Source of the DNA: Calonectria ilicicola
Lineage: Eukaryota; Ascomycota; Sordariomycetes; Hypocreales; Nectriaceae
DNA length: 64,000 nt
NCBI GenBank assembly: GCA_020809705.1
Contig: CP085832.1
Location: 2,666,001 to 2,730,000 of the forward strand
Reading direction: 5' to 3'
In this document: positions 53,934-64,000 of the stretch, piece by piece
How positions within the stretch are numbered: position 1 is the first letter of the stretch
Layout: each line of letters starts with the position of its first letter
The notes under the pieces: model-generated
What the model saw: the letters and a program-made list of their open reading frames with translations, nothing else
The model's database searches: none
Told to the model about the DNA's origin: nothing
Made by a program: the position numbers and the translations under genes

Positions 53934-54332
53934 TATAACAATCTAATCAATTTCCCAATTAAGTGAACTAATCAGAGTGAAAGGTTTAATATTAGTAGAA
54001 TGGTTAGGCATATTATAAGATTAGAATAATGTAGGTATTATATTAGGTAATAGTTAATTATAATTAAGGTAATCAAGTTATATTAAAAGCTAATTAATTC
54101 TATTCCTTACAGTAGGATCTGATCTATCTATATACTATTATATCTAGGGTCCTATTATTATAATAGTCGAATGGGATTGGTTCGATAGTGTTTATTGCAA
54201 TCTTCGGTTAAGTTAAATAGGGGTTATTTAATTTTACTCTTATTGGTTGGTTATATGGGTCTAGGGTAGTTTGGTTTGATTGGTTGGGGTTCTGCCTGTG
54301 GTTACCGCCTTTTGGGCGTTCGGGTCATAATA
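53934..54332 (-). repeat. Gypsy LTR (5' LTR by coding strand)
   Basis: 399 bp, TATAACAATCTAATC to GTTCGGGTCATAATA. Visible differences from the partner LTR are transitions in both directions, so both copies were mutated independently. Confidence 0.93.
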
Positions 54333-54367
54333 ATAAGATAGAAATATAATATATATATATATATATA

Positions 54368-54724
54368 AGATTTACTTTATTTTTTAAAAATATAAACTTT
54401 TTTTAAAATAATAAATCTTATAAAGAAAAATAAAATCTTTATTTAAAAATAATAATAGATAATAAAATTAATTTTTAAATATTTAAAGATATTAATTTTA
54501 AAAATAAAAAACTTTTTTTAAATAATAAATAAAAAAGATTTTTAAAAAAAAATAAATAATAAAAATTATAAATAAATATATATATTAAATAGAATAATTA
54601 AAAATATTAAATAATAGAAAGAAAAAAAGAAAAAGATTACTTTTAAATAGATATTATATTAGAATAGGAAATATAAATAATAGTTTAATTAAATAATTAA
54701 ATAATTAATAGAATATAATTAGTA
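54368..54724 (+). mobile_element. Rep-A copy 1, 3' third
   Basis: Begins AGATTTACTTTATTTTTT, overlapping the end of the middle part (AGATTTATTTTT at 23976). It ends AATAGAATATAATTAGTA directly before the 15-bp duplication at 54725. It has only one of the two terminal GATAGGATATGA units. Confidence 0.75.
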
Positions 54725-54739
54725 AAATTATTAATATAT
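54725..54739. repeat. Outer 15-bp target duplication, right copy
   Basis: AAATTATTAATATAT, identical to 948-962, at the far end of the split Rep-A copy. Confidence 0.8.
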
Positions 54740-55074
54740 TTATCTTAGATTTTAAAAAATATTTATTTAATTTAATTTATAAATAGATTTTATATATAAT
54801 AAAAAAAGGATTAGTAAAATGAAGGATTTTTATAAGAGACTATATTTAAATAACTTTATATTTATTATTATACTTTAAAGTTTAATTCTTATTAATTTAT
54901 TAATTATAAAAGATATTTTTTACTAGAGAAAGCTAATATTAAAGTAATATATTATAAAGTATTTATTAATTTCTTACTAAGATATATATAAAACCCTCTT
55001 ATCCTACTAATTATCTAAACTTCTTCTTTTTCCAAGTAGTGCTACTAGACCTATATATTAATTTAAGCGATAAT
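54740..55074 (-). mobile_element. LINE fragment, minus orientation
   Basis: The reverse complement resembles 31340-31560 of the LINE (AAACTTTAAAGTATAATAAT). No coding. Confidence 0.5.
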
Positions 55075-55728
55075 TGTATTTTCACTGAATATTAAATAGA
55101 AAAAAAAGCACTTTTAATTACTTAGATAAGTACTATCTAGCCCTTTTTTCCCTTAACCTTAGAATTTATATAAGGTCTATTTATATATATATAATATTAT
55201 ATTTTCTTTAATCTTTATAAATAAATCTTATTTTTTTTAAATTTTATTTATTTAATTTTTATATTTATTATTATATATATTTATAATAAAGCTTTTTTTT
55301 ATTAAATTTAATCTTTTAAATATAAATTTATTATATTTTTATATAATATTTTTTATAATTTTATATTTTTTTTAATAAATTTTTAATTATTTATATTAAA
55401 ATTAATAATATAAAATTAAAATATTTAAAATTTATATATAATAAATTTTATTTTTTAATAAATTATAAAATTAATTTTAAAAATTAATTTTTTTAAAAAA
55501 AAATAAAAATAAAAAACCCTATCTAATAGCTTAACTAGAACCTACAAGCCTATAAAATTAATTATAGCTTAAACTATTACTTTTACCTAAGAGTACACTA
55601 AGTGTTATATATTTAGCTTAATCTTTTAGCCTTTATATTAAATAAGAAAAACTCTTTAAGAATAAAAAAACCCCTTAAATAGCCTTTTTTATAATTAATA
55701 TATAATTATTAATAATAAAGAAGAAAAA

Positions 55729-56809
55729 TATAAGGAAATACCTTATATACTAATATAAGGTGCAATTCCCACACAATATACAAGAATTAGTTGATCTTTT
55801 AACCTATTAGATTAGATAATACACCTCTTATCTTCTTACAATTATTCTTACATATTATGGGTCTTCTGGCTGTGCGGAGGCTGCGGGTTTGAACCTTAGG
55901 TTTATAATCGCGTTAGGCTTATATTAGGCTCACAAGGCTACTATATACAATTACTACTGTAGCTAGTCTTAGGGGTCAATATCAGTTATATTATTCCTAG
56001 GCACTTAATAGGGTTGGTTTAATTCTTTAGAAGCTAAGGTATATAAGGCTTAATAATTAATTGCCTGAGGCTAATAATATCTTTAAATAAGACTATTAGG
56101 ACCAATAGAGGAACAATATAACTCAGGACATGCTGCTAGAGGAAGGGGGATAATTATAAGAAAGTACCTTATATACTAATGTAAGGTGCAATTCCTATAT
56201 AATATACAAGAATTAGTTGATCTTTTGGTCTATTAGATTAGATAACACACTGTAAGGAAGTGCCTTATATACTAATATAAGATGCAATTCCCACACAATA
56301 TGCGAGAATTGGTTGATCTTTTAGTCTATTGGATTAGATAACACACCTCTTATCTTCTTACAATTATTCTTGCACATTATGGGTCTTCTAGTTATACGGA
56401 GGTTACAGGTTTAAACCCCAGATCTATGACTGCATTAGGCTTACATTAGGCTCATAAGGCTACTATGTACAGTTATTACTATAGCTAATCTTAGAGGTTA
56501 ATATCAGTTGTATTATTCCTAGGCACTTGATAGGATTGGTCTAGTTCCCTAGAAGCTAAGGTATGTAAAGCTTAATGACTAATTGCCTGAGGTTAATAGT
56601 ATCCTTAAGTGAGATTATTAGGACTAATAGAGGAATAGCATAGCTCGGGATGTGTTGTTAGAGGAAGGGGGATAATTATAAGAAAGTGCCTTATATACTA
56701 ATATAAGGTATAATTCCTATATAATATATAAGAATTGGTTGATCTTTTAGTCTATTGGATTAGATAATACACCTCTTATCTTCTTACACACACCTCTTAT
56801 CTTCTTACA
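55729..56809 (+). mobile_element. TRIM element 1, with TRIM 2 nested in its 3' LTR
   Basis: 5' LTR 55729-55840 (112 bp), an internal 314-bp non-coding domain, purine tract AGAGGAAGGGGGATAA (56138-56153), then the 3' LTR in two pieces, 56155-56250 and 56794-56809 (96 + 16 = 112 bp). The duplication AAAAA flanks it (55724-55728 and 56810-56814). No coding, so it must borrow enzymes of another LTR element. Confidence 0.9.
56251..56788 (+). mobile_element. TRIM element 2, complete, 538 bp
   Basis: LTRs 56251-56362 and 56677-56788, both 112 bp. The internal domain is homologous to TRIM 1, with purine tract GAGGAAGGGGGATAA. The target duplication CACAC (56246-56250 and 56789-56793) lies inside the 3' LTR of TRIM 1. 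Same orientation as its host. Confidence 0.93.
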
Positions 56810-57240
56810 AAAAATCCTATAACCTTAGATTAAAAATAGTACAAGGAATTAAACTTTAGTTTTTATATAAAGAAGCTATATAGCATGCTAATTATTATAC
56901 TATAATATTAATTTTAAAATTTATATTTAATTTATTTTTAATAAATTTTAATTAATATTTAATATATAATATAAAAAATAATTATTTATAAAAAATATTA
57001 TTAATATATTTTTTAATAAATAAATAATTTTAATTATAAAAAATATAATATTTAAATAATATTATATTAAAAATAATAAAAAATATATATTAAAATTTAT
57101 AATTTTTATAAAAATAATTTTATTATAAAATTAATTATATTTTAATTAAATAAATTATATAATTAAATTTAATTATATTTATTATTATTATAATTTTAAA
57201 GTTTTTTTTAAATTAAAATTTATAATTTATTAAAATAAAA

Positions 57241-57946
57241 TAATTAAAAATATATAATAAAAAAAATTATATATTAAAATAAAAAATATAAATAATAATT
57301 TAATTAAATAATTAATAAAATATAATTAATATAATAAAACATAAATAATAATTTAATATAATAAAATATAAATAATAATTTTATAATAAATATTATTAAT
57401 AATAAATATAAAAATTAAATAATTAAAATTTAAAAAAAATAAATTTTATTTATAATAATATAAATTAAAAAAATTAAAAAAAATAATAAATAAATTAAAA
57501 TTAAAAAAAAATTAAATAATATTTATTTAAATAATTAAAATTAATTTTTTTAGATATTTAATAATAATATAATTATTAAAAAAATATATTATAATATTAA
57601 TTTAAAATTTTATAAATATTAATAATTAAAATAAAATAAAATTTTAATTAATTATAATATAATTATTTATAAAAATAAAAAAATCTTTTATTTTTTAAAA
57701 TATAATAAAAATAAAAAAATTATATATTTAAAAATATATTATAAAAAAATAAAAATTTATTTTATTTAATTTATATTTTAATTATTTAATTTATTAAATA
57801 AATATAATATATAAATATTTAATATATTTTTATTAATATTTTATTTTAAATAAAATAAATATATATTTTTATTTTATAATTAAATAATAATTAACTATTA
57901 AAATATTAATAATTTTTAAAACTTTATAGTATAATATATAACTTAC
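57241..57946. other. Extreme AT stretch between Rep-B and the gene
   Basis: Ruined Rep-A 3' sequence (about 57280-57370, AATAATTTAATTAAATAATT) and Rep-B sequence (about 57375-57590) can still be guessed. From 57600 to 57940 nothing is recognisable and C/G bases are almost absent. By position it is the start of an intron of the IRA-type gene (donor GTAAGT read minus from 57946). Confidence 0.6.
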
Positions 57947-60900
57947 CTCTATAAGCTTCTCAGTTAGCTCTAAACAATCACGATTAATATCTTCCATTGA
58001 TCCAAGCGAGCATGATCGCCAGAGTCCACCAAAACCAATGTCTTCTAAAGTCTCTGACAATAAAGTCATCGACCCCACCGCGTTGGAAAATTGAGGATTG
58101 GATGATAGAGTGCGAAGTAAAGTATGCGCTGCTCCTATTGTGCTCGAATTTTGCCCGTGAAGCAATGTCTCATCCAACAGTGCTCTTATTGCAGCACAAC
58201 TGTAGCTAATTAGTTTCCTGATAAAATTCTACGGGCTACCACTTACAGATGGACCACGACAGTTGGCCGTTTTGTTGCCAGTTCGTTCAACCACTGTAGG
58301 CTTCGAGTCTGAACAGTGTCCTCTAGGTATTGAAAATCTACTAGCTCTATCGCTGTCATTAGCAATAAATCTTTGTCTTGGATGGCGTCCATATCTTGCA
58401 GCCCACGGCAGCTGAGTGCCGTGTTGACTTCCCTGGATTGACACCAGCGGACCAGAGGCTGTCCTTGACTTCTTCATGGCCCACAGCTCGTGCAAGAAGG
58501 AGACTCATGTATGCAGAACCATGTGGAATCTCCTGTGTGACGACAACTTGAGCGTCAGAACTCCAAGTTGTCATTTGGAAGAACGATGATAGAACTCGCA
58601 TCGCTGTCTGCCTGGTCACTGTATCAGTGAGGCCACGCGCTAGACAGGCACATACGGCAAATTCAAAGTTATCCTGGGTGAAGTGGATGCCGTAGACATC
58701 TTCTAATGGCAATGCCGCTTCATCAAGCGGGACACGACCTTGGAGGAGCAACGGAACTATTTTTGTGCCCCGAAACTCCTCCCCGGTACTTATGTTGGCC
58801 AGTACGGCCTCAAGAAAGAGGGCAGCGCAGTTAAAGAGGTTTGCAGGCACAAGCCTGACAAGTGACATTGCAAGCCAGAAGAGTTGAAGACCATACCGAG
58901 AAGCTGACGGCAATTTTGCCATCATTTTAGAAAGTGAGGTGACGATTGAGACTAGCATCTCACTATTATGATCTTCGCCAAACCGACTCACGCTGTTCCG
59001 CAAGGCTACCAGGACCTGATAGAGGAGGTCGTCATCGACTTCTTCTCGAGCAAGACATCCCATCACTGTGAAAGCTCGTGGTTGGATGGCTGGGTTGTTT
59101 TGAAAGGCTGTGCTGGCCACAAGGCTCATCCATCGAGACCGCCAAATATTAGACAGGTCAACAGTCGGAGCTGCTACTGAGCAAATCTCGAATAGTGTCG
59201 ATGCTAGATTTTCTGTAGCTGATAAGGCTGGTCCTGCTTCTTGGGAAGTGGAGACAGATGCTCCATCGCGGACAAAGGCAGGGGAGCGGAAAAGATATCG
59301 CTTCGGGGATCGCACAGGTAATCCAAACTGGCCTTGAGCTTGCTAGCTTTTGCATCATCCAGATCAAAGGATGTGCAAATGGCATGAACTGAGTTTACAA
59401 GTAAACGGTAAACAAGTAATCTGATGTCTTGGCCGCCAGTGTTTGCCAACATAGTCACGATGTGGAAGACTTCAGGCAAGAATAACTGAGCCTGCACCCC
59501 ACTGTCGAAAGACAAAGAAAGGCAGAACCGAAGAAGGACACAAATCTCTGACCAAACTGCATTGTCCGGGAGGTATTTGGTGGGCCTCAGCGAAGATCGA
59601 TTCAAAGCTTTGCGGAGGCGCGAGAGAATTTTCCCTCGTAGTGTGACTGTTCCGATGCCAACGACAATAGATGAAATGATCTCCAAAGGTTCCTCATGAG
59701 ATCCATAGCTCATTGCTGTCCTCAGAAGCTCATCTAGGAACAGTTCAAGTAGGATCTCATCCTGAACTATGCGGGGCCAGACAGACTGCTCCAAAGCATA
59801 GACGAGTGCATGGTCTTGGACAGCCACATCGATCAGTTTTCGAAATAAAACAGCCACCTTTTCTCTTCCCTTGTCGCCATCTACTTCATTGGCTAGGATA
59901 TTTGTTCGTAAACCAGGAAGCCATGGGGCCATATAAGCCAAACTTAGTGGCTTTTGCTCATCTGGAAAGCTTTCCCATCCGACGAAGAATTCAGTCAAGA
60001 AATCGGATGTTAGCTGTGGTTCTGCCAATGCTAACTCCTTGCTGATATCAACAATAAACCGCATTGGATCTAAGGGAACAGAGACATCTGAAGATATGAT
60101 TAGTATGCTTGATGGACGGCATGATAAAAAACACTTGCCTTTGGTGCAAACAAGTCGAGAGGAAGAACTGAACTTGAAAGCTTTGCAAAGAGCTCCCAGA
60201 AGATTATATGACGAAAGCCGTAAGACGTGGTCTGGACTGGACAGATTTGCCAATGCTAGGTTGAGCAATGTTCCCGGGACATCTTGAGGCCGAATGAGCC
60301 TTTCGATCGACTTTTGAGCCCTGCTATCCTTTCCATGTTTCGCCTTCGCCCCTCTGATAGTTTGAAGGACATCCGACTTTTTGGGACTTGTGAAGTACAT
60401 AACAATTTTACCATTGTCTGCCCTTAAACCAAATGCTGAATCGTCTTCAGTTTGAATTGATGTTGGCGCTTCGTCTACTTCTCCAAGTCGGAAGATGTCG
60501 TTGACAGTGGTGCCTAGGCGAAACCCGGCAAAGATTTCTTGCTTCTTGGTTGTGGTCACCTGTACAAATTGGCTTCCAACTTTAATGATAACCTCAATTT
60601 TGCCTTTAGATTTCGACAGCCGCGTAATGGGTTGAAACACATAACGCGTGTCCGTAACAACGCTGATTGTCTCTTTTGGTAAATGAAGTTGACTGAGATG
60701 GAAGTGGGCCTGGAGATCCTGAAGACTGCCGATTAGGTGATACTCGACATTCTTGGGATTGAAGACCCCATTTTCATTCTTAGTGCACACCCTAAGAAGC
60801 CGCCTAAAGCACCGTCTGAGGTCGCTGTTAGCATTCATTTCGCAAATCTAGAGGAATAGACATACTTGAATGCGCTATTCATGTTGTAAACATAAATTCT

Positions 60901-63900
60901 CGTTAGATTGCATGAAAGCTCAGTTGGTGTGAGCAGCTCCAGCTTCTTGAAAAGATCGTCCTGGGGCTCGTTTCTGCCATTGTAACAAGTAGCATCAATG
61001 AGAAGCCCAAATGGCCGATGCCATAGTCTGCTTGCGATCTGGTTGGTGTAAGTACGGAATCATAGGCCGAGTTATATGTTGATGGGGAATTGAGATTGCA
61101 CACGATGCGAGACGCAATTGAAGGGATGATTCGTTACTAACCTTGAGATAGCAATAGAGGAGAGTGTCATAGTCGATACCTTCAGTTTCAATATGACGCA
61201 AAATGATACAGATTATTGATAGACCATCCTGCAGCCATTAGCTTAGCGGGAAATTTTGGATGAAAAAGAACACTATACCTTGCTTTCGCCTCCATCATAA
61301 ACTGCCCGGGCTGTCAAGAATGATTCTGTGCTTCGAAAGGCATTGCGGAGCATAAAGTTCTGGAAACGAGAATATAAAGGCGGACTATTAGATGAAATCT
61401 GGGGCCTATTCCATGAAACAGCTAAAGGTGGTGGTCCGAGATTGGCAATGAGGTTCCTGAGTGGTTCTAGAACAGGTAAGCGTACTCGGACAACGTCGGC
61501 TGATGATCTCATGTATTCCTTTCTTTCTCTCGAAACTAAGGTCTGCCGCACATGATCCCAGTGGTCATACAAAAATCGGTGAAGTGCCACACAAGAGCCG
61601 AAATCAAACGATTCTGTAGATTTTTGAATGTCAAGCTGGTGGGGAGCAACCTAAAGCCTTATAAGCGCCATGCCTTTTCTCGAGCTATCCTAATACTCAC
61701 TGATATCTCGCGTAGGAAGGTGGTGACATGGTAGATGTTTTGCGTCAGGAAATCGTTCAAAGGGAACATATATGGCTCTTTGGCGCCGAACAGCACGTTG
61801 TTCGCGAGGTTTTGAATGACTTTAGCAATTAGAAGAAGGCCGCGACGCATTTCCTTTGATGGAGCGGTTGAAACAAGCCCTTCAACTTCAGGAGCGACGA
61901 TAGCTGGACAAAAGAAACGAAGAAAGATGAAGGCCCCGACGGCAGTGTATTTTGCATCGGGGAATTTTGCAACAACTGCATTGGAAATCTGCATTGATAA
62001 TGAGAAACCAGCCGTTGACTTTGGTTCGAGTACTTACAATGTTGCAAATTTTTCGAAACGACGGTGGCATGCTTGACGAGGATGCACAGATGTCGTCAAT
62101 AAATACCTTGGCGACTATTCGTAACTGTAGCGCATTTTTTTGAAGTTCTTCAGTGGTAGCAACTCGCGCAGGATCAAGTTCTAGATCCAAGTCTTTCGAA
62201 GTCAACATGAGGCGTTCCAAAACTTTTTGGAGTGTCGCTCGCAGGTATGAAGACCCTTTCCACTTAGCATAGACTGAAAGTGTTTTGGTAGCCACACATC
62301 CCCGACGCAACAGCTCTGCCTCGTTTTCTGTTTTTGGCTCAGTAGGTGATCGGCGGTTTTAAGCAGATACACTTACCCGTATCCTCGATTTCCTGCTTAA
62401 TAAGAGCTTCCAAAAGTTCGAAAACAAGACCTCGTTGTTCAAAAACCGTTAGTAGACAAATAGTGAGCTCGTCCACGTCAGTGCTCGGGCATGCTACACT
62501 CATAGAAATTGCAAGTGAAAGATCACTGGTTAGTAGCTATTTGAATTATCATTAGTTTCGTGCGTAAAAATCTAAGCTGATGAGTTGACTAACCTCAAGT
62601 AGCTCCTCATACTTTTCGCTCACGGCAGAATCTGTAAGATTGCTAAACTCAGTGCCTTGGATTAGGATGTTATATAAGACCTTGACAAATGCCGTACGAA
62701 TCTCTACATTGTCATGATATCCGATATTTAGCGAATGCTTAAGACCGACGTCGATATTGGCGCTGAGTAGATTTGAGAGGATAGTGATGGCTAGATCCGA
62801 ATTGGAGGCAGTCTCTTCTCGAATGGCAACGCCCAGAGTGGGATCGGATCGATTTGTGTCGGACGGTTCGTGATTGAGTAGGGAGAGAAAGCGGTTGAAG
62901 TAGGTATGAAACATTTGTGATTTCATCTCGCTCATTCCAGCATCGGTATGACTATCAGAGGGCTGTAATGGCAGCCGAAACGTTAAATCAGCGAGAGCTT
63001 TTAGGCAAGCCTTGTCTAGATCTCTTTGAACTCGGCTCATGTCATCTTGTCTGTTGCTGAGCCCGTTTAGGTCTAGTCGTGGGGAACGAGGGCGTGCGAT
63101 CCAACCAAAAATGTACTCTAGCAGTTGATTTCTTATGCGTACATCGTCCCGTAGGTTTAAATGCTCCTTTCTTTTTGTCACTGCTTCGGACAAATGGCAT
63201 ACTCGAATCTTGACTCGCAATGTATTGGGGGTGTCGGATATTCCATCAAGAAACTTGGCGAAATTTAGGGTAAGAGCACCGAGATGAACTGAAGAGGCTG
63301 CACCGAGATCAGATGGACTTTCTAGCCGCTCAACCAACGCCTTCAGTAAGGAGGCCGCCTGTTCAGCAAAAACCACCTCGCTGTCCTGGCCTTTGTCCAC
63401 TGGGGCAAGAGCACCAGTGAAAAGAACCTCAAGCTCCGACTCCAGAGCCTTAAACAGCGGGTGATAAAGCGCAGGTGAGACCTCACTTGAGAGCACATCT
63501 CGCATAGCCTCACGAACCCTTACATTGGCACAGGCTAGAAGCTGAATACTCAACCTTAAGTAGCGGGTGAGAAACGGTTCTTCATAGTGCTCGGAAGAGA
63601 TCCGGTCGATCCATCTCAATCCTCCAAGAGCTGGCTCTTCTAAAATGATGGCTTGGTCAGCGGTACAAATGCCGCCTAATGATGCCAGAAATCCAGAATA
63701 GTTTCGCCACTCAGAAAGGGCTTTTTCATCAACTGCTTCAATAGTTGAGGTCGAAACATCCTTAGCAAGATGAATCCATCTGTCAAATGCCGTTTCCCAG
63801 GCGTTGAGAATGCCAGTTGTTGGAAATTGCATTCGCCGCAATAGACCTCGAACTCGTTTTTGAAAGGCGACTAGTCCTGTAAACCTGAAGGCACGAGAAG

Positions 63901-64000
63901 CAATCTCCTGAAAAACATCGCCGTTTCGAAGGACAGACGCTGAAGACTTGGCTGACTCGGCATGTTTATCCACAATGGAACATTCTTGCAGGAAAAGGCC
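57947..64000 (-). CDS. IRA2: Neurofibromin/IRA-type Ras GTPase-activating protein, partial (5' end outside window, 3' end lost, two frame breaks)
   Basis: Negative regulator of Ras: the family speeds GTP hydrolysis on Ras and so damps cAMP/MAPK signalling from membranes. Exons read on the minus strand: 64000-62594 (open at the window edge), 62536-62377, 62327-62038, 61988-61701, 61635-61279, 61228-61142, 61038-60866, 60815-58247 and 58205-57947. Introns are 41-103 bp with GTAAGT, GTTAGT, GTGAGT or GTATGT donors, and exon phases agree. Order of parts: helical repeats, RasGAP domain (ELLRRGCVATK with the arginine finger; FLRFFCPAIVAP), Sec14-like segment (YCYLK / IASRLWHRPFGLLID), PH-like segment, then a helical tail (TAFQNNPAIQPRAFTVMGCL). 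About 1,860 codons are in view; the N-terminus is off the edge. Two places need a one-base shift: near the C4 run at 59305-59308 and near the G3 run at 58431-58433 (plus-strand coordinates). The last exon ends KLIE followed by GTAAGT, then AT-only DNA with no further exon. Family assignment is firm; whether the locus is functional is open. Confidence 0.93.
60440..61228 (-). other. Sec14-like and PH-like module of the NF1/IRA protein
   Basis: Exon 61228-61142 (DGLSIICIILRHIETEGIDY), exon 61038-60866 (LIDATCYNGRNEPQDDL, then LTRIYVYNMNSAF) and the start of the next exon (YHLIGSLQDLQAHFHLSQL, VTTTKKQEIFAGFRLGTTV) correspond to the lipid-binding Sec14-PH unit that follows the GAP domain in neurofibromin. 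The intron before 60815 is best closed at the acceptor after CTCAG. This gives SAFKRCFRRLLR and places a CTAAC branch site 13 bases upstream; the nearer AACAG would leave no room for a branch point. Confidence 0.85.
61279..62594 (-). other. RasGAP (GAP-related) domain exons
   Basis: These exons carry the catalytic GAP-related domain. Exon 62536-62377 reads LLTSDLSLAISMSVACP and then FEQRGLVFELLEALI. Exon 62327-62038 begins ENEAELLRRGCVATKTLS; the arginine of LRRG sits where human NF1 has its arginine finger (FRGN). Exon 61988-61701 holds the second hallmark block FLRFFCPAIVAPE and the helix LIAKVIQNLANNVLFG. Exon 61635-61279 continues with FGSCVALHRFLYDHWDHVR. All residues expected for catalysis are present and unmutated, in contrast to the RIP damage only a few kilobases away. 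Confidence 0.92.

Larger units (their letters stand above)
47220..54332 (-). mobile_element. Ty3/Gypsy LTR retrotransposon, complete, 7.1 kb, RIP-inactivated
   Basis: Two 399-bp LTRs (47220-47618 and 53934-54332) and the target duplication ATAAG at 47215-47219 and 54333-54337. The coding strand is minus: the purine tract AGAGGGAAAGTATTA lies next to the LTR at 47619-47634, and reverse-transcriptase and integrase remnants read leftwards. It sits in the 3' end of a LINE. It is less AT-rich than its surroundings, so it is probably one of the younger insertions. Confidence 0.95.
55483..56906 (-). mobile_element. tRNA-like SINE (about 338 bp without its insertions)
   Basis: Flanked by the 13-bp duplication ATTAATTTTAAAA (55470-55482 and 56907-56919). 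On the minus strand its head reads TAGTATAATAATTAGCATGC (56903-56884), which resembles a tRNA A-box region. About 35 bases later comes AGTTTAATTCC, a B-box (GGTTCAATTCC) after RIP. The far end is T/A-rich (55490-55515). The tRNA origin is inferred from spacing and box similarity only. Confidence 0.55.
55075..57240 (-). repeat. Rep-B copy split by a SINE/TRIM nest
   Basis: The B end ATAATTGTATTTTCACTGAA near 55074 is one of the least mutated. Rep-B sequence stops at 55482 and resumes at 56907 (ATTAATTTTAAAATTTATAT), ending near 57240. The gap is exactly filled by the SINE-like element and its nested TRIMs. Confidence 0.75.

Noticed and set aside
55870..55900. A functional tRNA gene in the TRIM interior
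   Set aside because: Only a B-box-like motif is present. No cloverleaf, no properly spaced A box and no acceptor stem could be drawn.
59204..59345. An intron or a programmed frameshift as explanation of the first frame break in the IRA-type gene
   Set aside because: Removing any GT...AG stretch checked here (ends after CCCAAG, AAGCAG, TTATCAG or CTACAG) gives the wrong frame. No branch site or standard slippery heptamer is visible. A one-base indel in the C run is simpler.
58359..60287. Plus-strand frames across the IRA-type gene
   Set aside because: They are shadows of the long minus-strand exon. The minus reading gives continuous homology to the NF1/IRA family and correct splice sites.

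Overview
The window looks like nuclear DNA of a filamentous ascomycete (Pezizomycotina). About 57.9 kb is an extremely AT-rich block of dead, nested transposable elements. The differences between repeat copies are almost all C-to-T or G-to-A, the signature of repeat-induced point mutation (RIP). A sharp boundary at about 57,946 separates this block from one normal-composition gene on the minus strand, which runs off the right edge. That gene has short introns with GTAAGT-type donors, which fits a filamentous fungus. The species cannot be named from the sequence. Gene: 57,947-64,000 (minus) is the C-terminal two thirds of a neurofibromin/IRA-type Ras GTPase-activating protein. Nine exons are visible, carrying the RasGAP domain, the Sec14-like/PH-like module and a helical C-terminal region. 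Two single-base frame breaks (near 59,306 and 58,432) are present. The last visible exon ends at a splice donor that opens directly into RIP-mutated DNA, so the 3' end of the gene is missing or displaced. AT block, left to right: (1) 1-963: degraded fragments of two dispersed short repeats, here called Rep-A (about 0.8 kb, 14-16 bp target duplications) and Rep-B (about 0.7-0.8 kb). (2) 964-54,724: this whole interval can be read as one Rep-A copy blown apart. Its three parts lie at 964-1339, 23,677-23,993 and 54,368-54,724, and the same 15-bp duplication flanks its outer ends at 948-962 and 54,725-54,739. The first gap (1340-23,676) holds a pogo/Fot element (1807-3666), a second Rep-A split by a 5.9-kb LTR retrotransposon (6417-12,344), minisatellites, a second pogo-like element (15,647-19,377) with a nested Rep-A, and unresolved sequence. 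The second gap holds Tad1-like LINE copies, hAT elements (24,542-28,870 and about 40,670-44,631), several Rep-B copies, and a complete Ty3/Gypsy element (47,220-54,332) on the minus strand inside a LINE 3' end. (3) 55,075-57,240: a Rep-B copy interrupted by a tRNA-like SINE, itself interrupted by a miniature LTR element (TRIM) that carries a second TRIM in its 3' LTR. (4) 57,241-57,946: the most extreme AT stretch, next to the gene. Insertion boundaries are supported by target-site duplications read directly: TTACT, GATGA/GATAA, ATTTT, TTAGA, AAAAA, CACAC and ATAAG for LTR elements; ATATAAAT for hAT; TA for pogo; 12-17 bp for the non-LTR elements. One LINE duplication is now in inverted orientation at its two ends (33,661-33,677 and 37,420-37,436), which implies an inversion by recombination between nested LINEs. 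No element in the block keeps a complete open reading frame, and no functional RNA gene was found.
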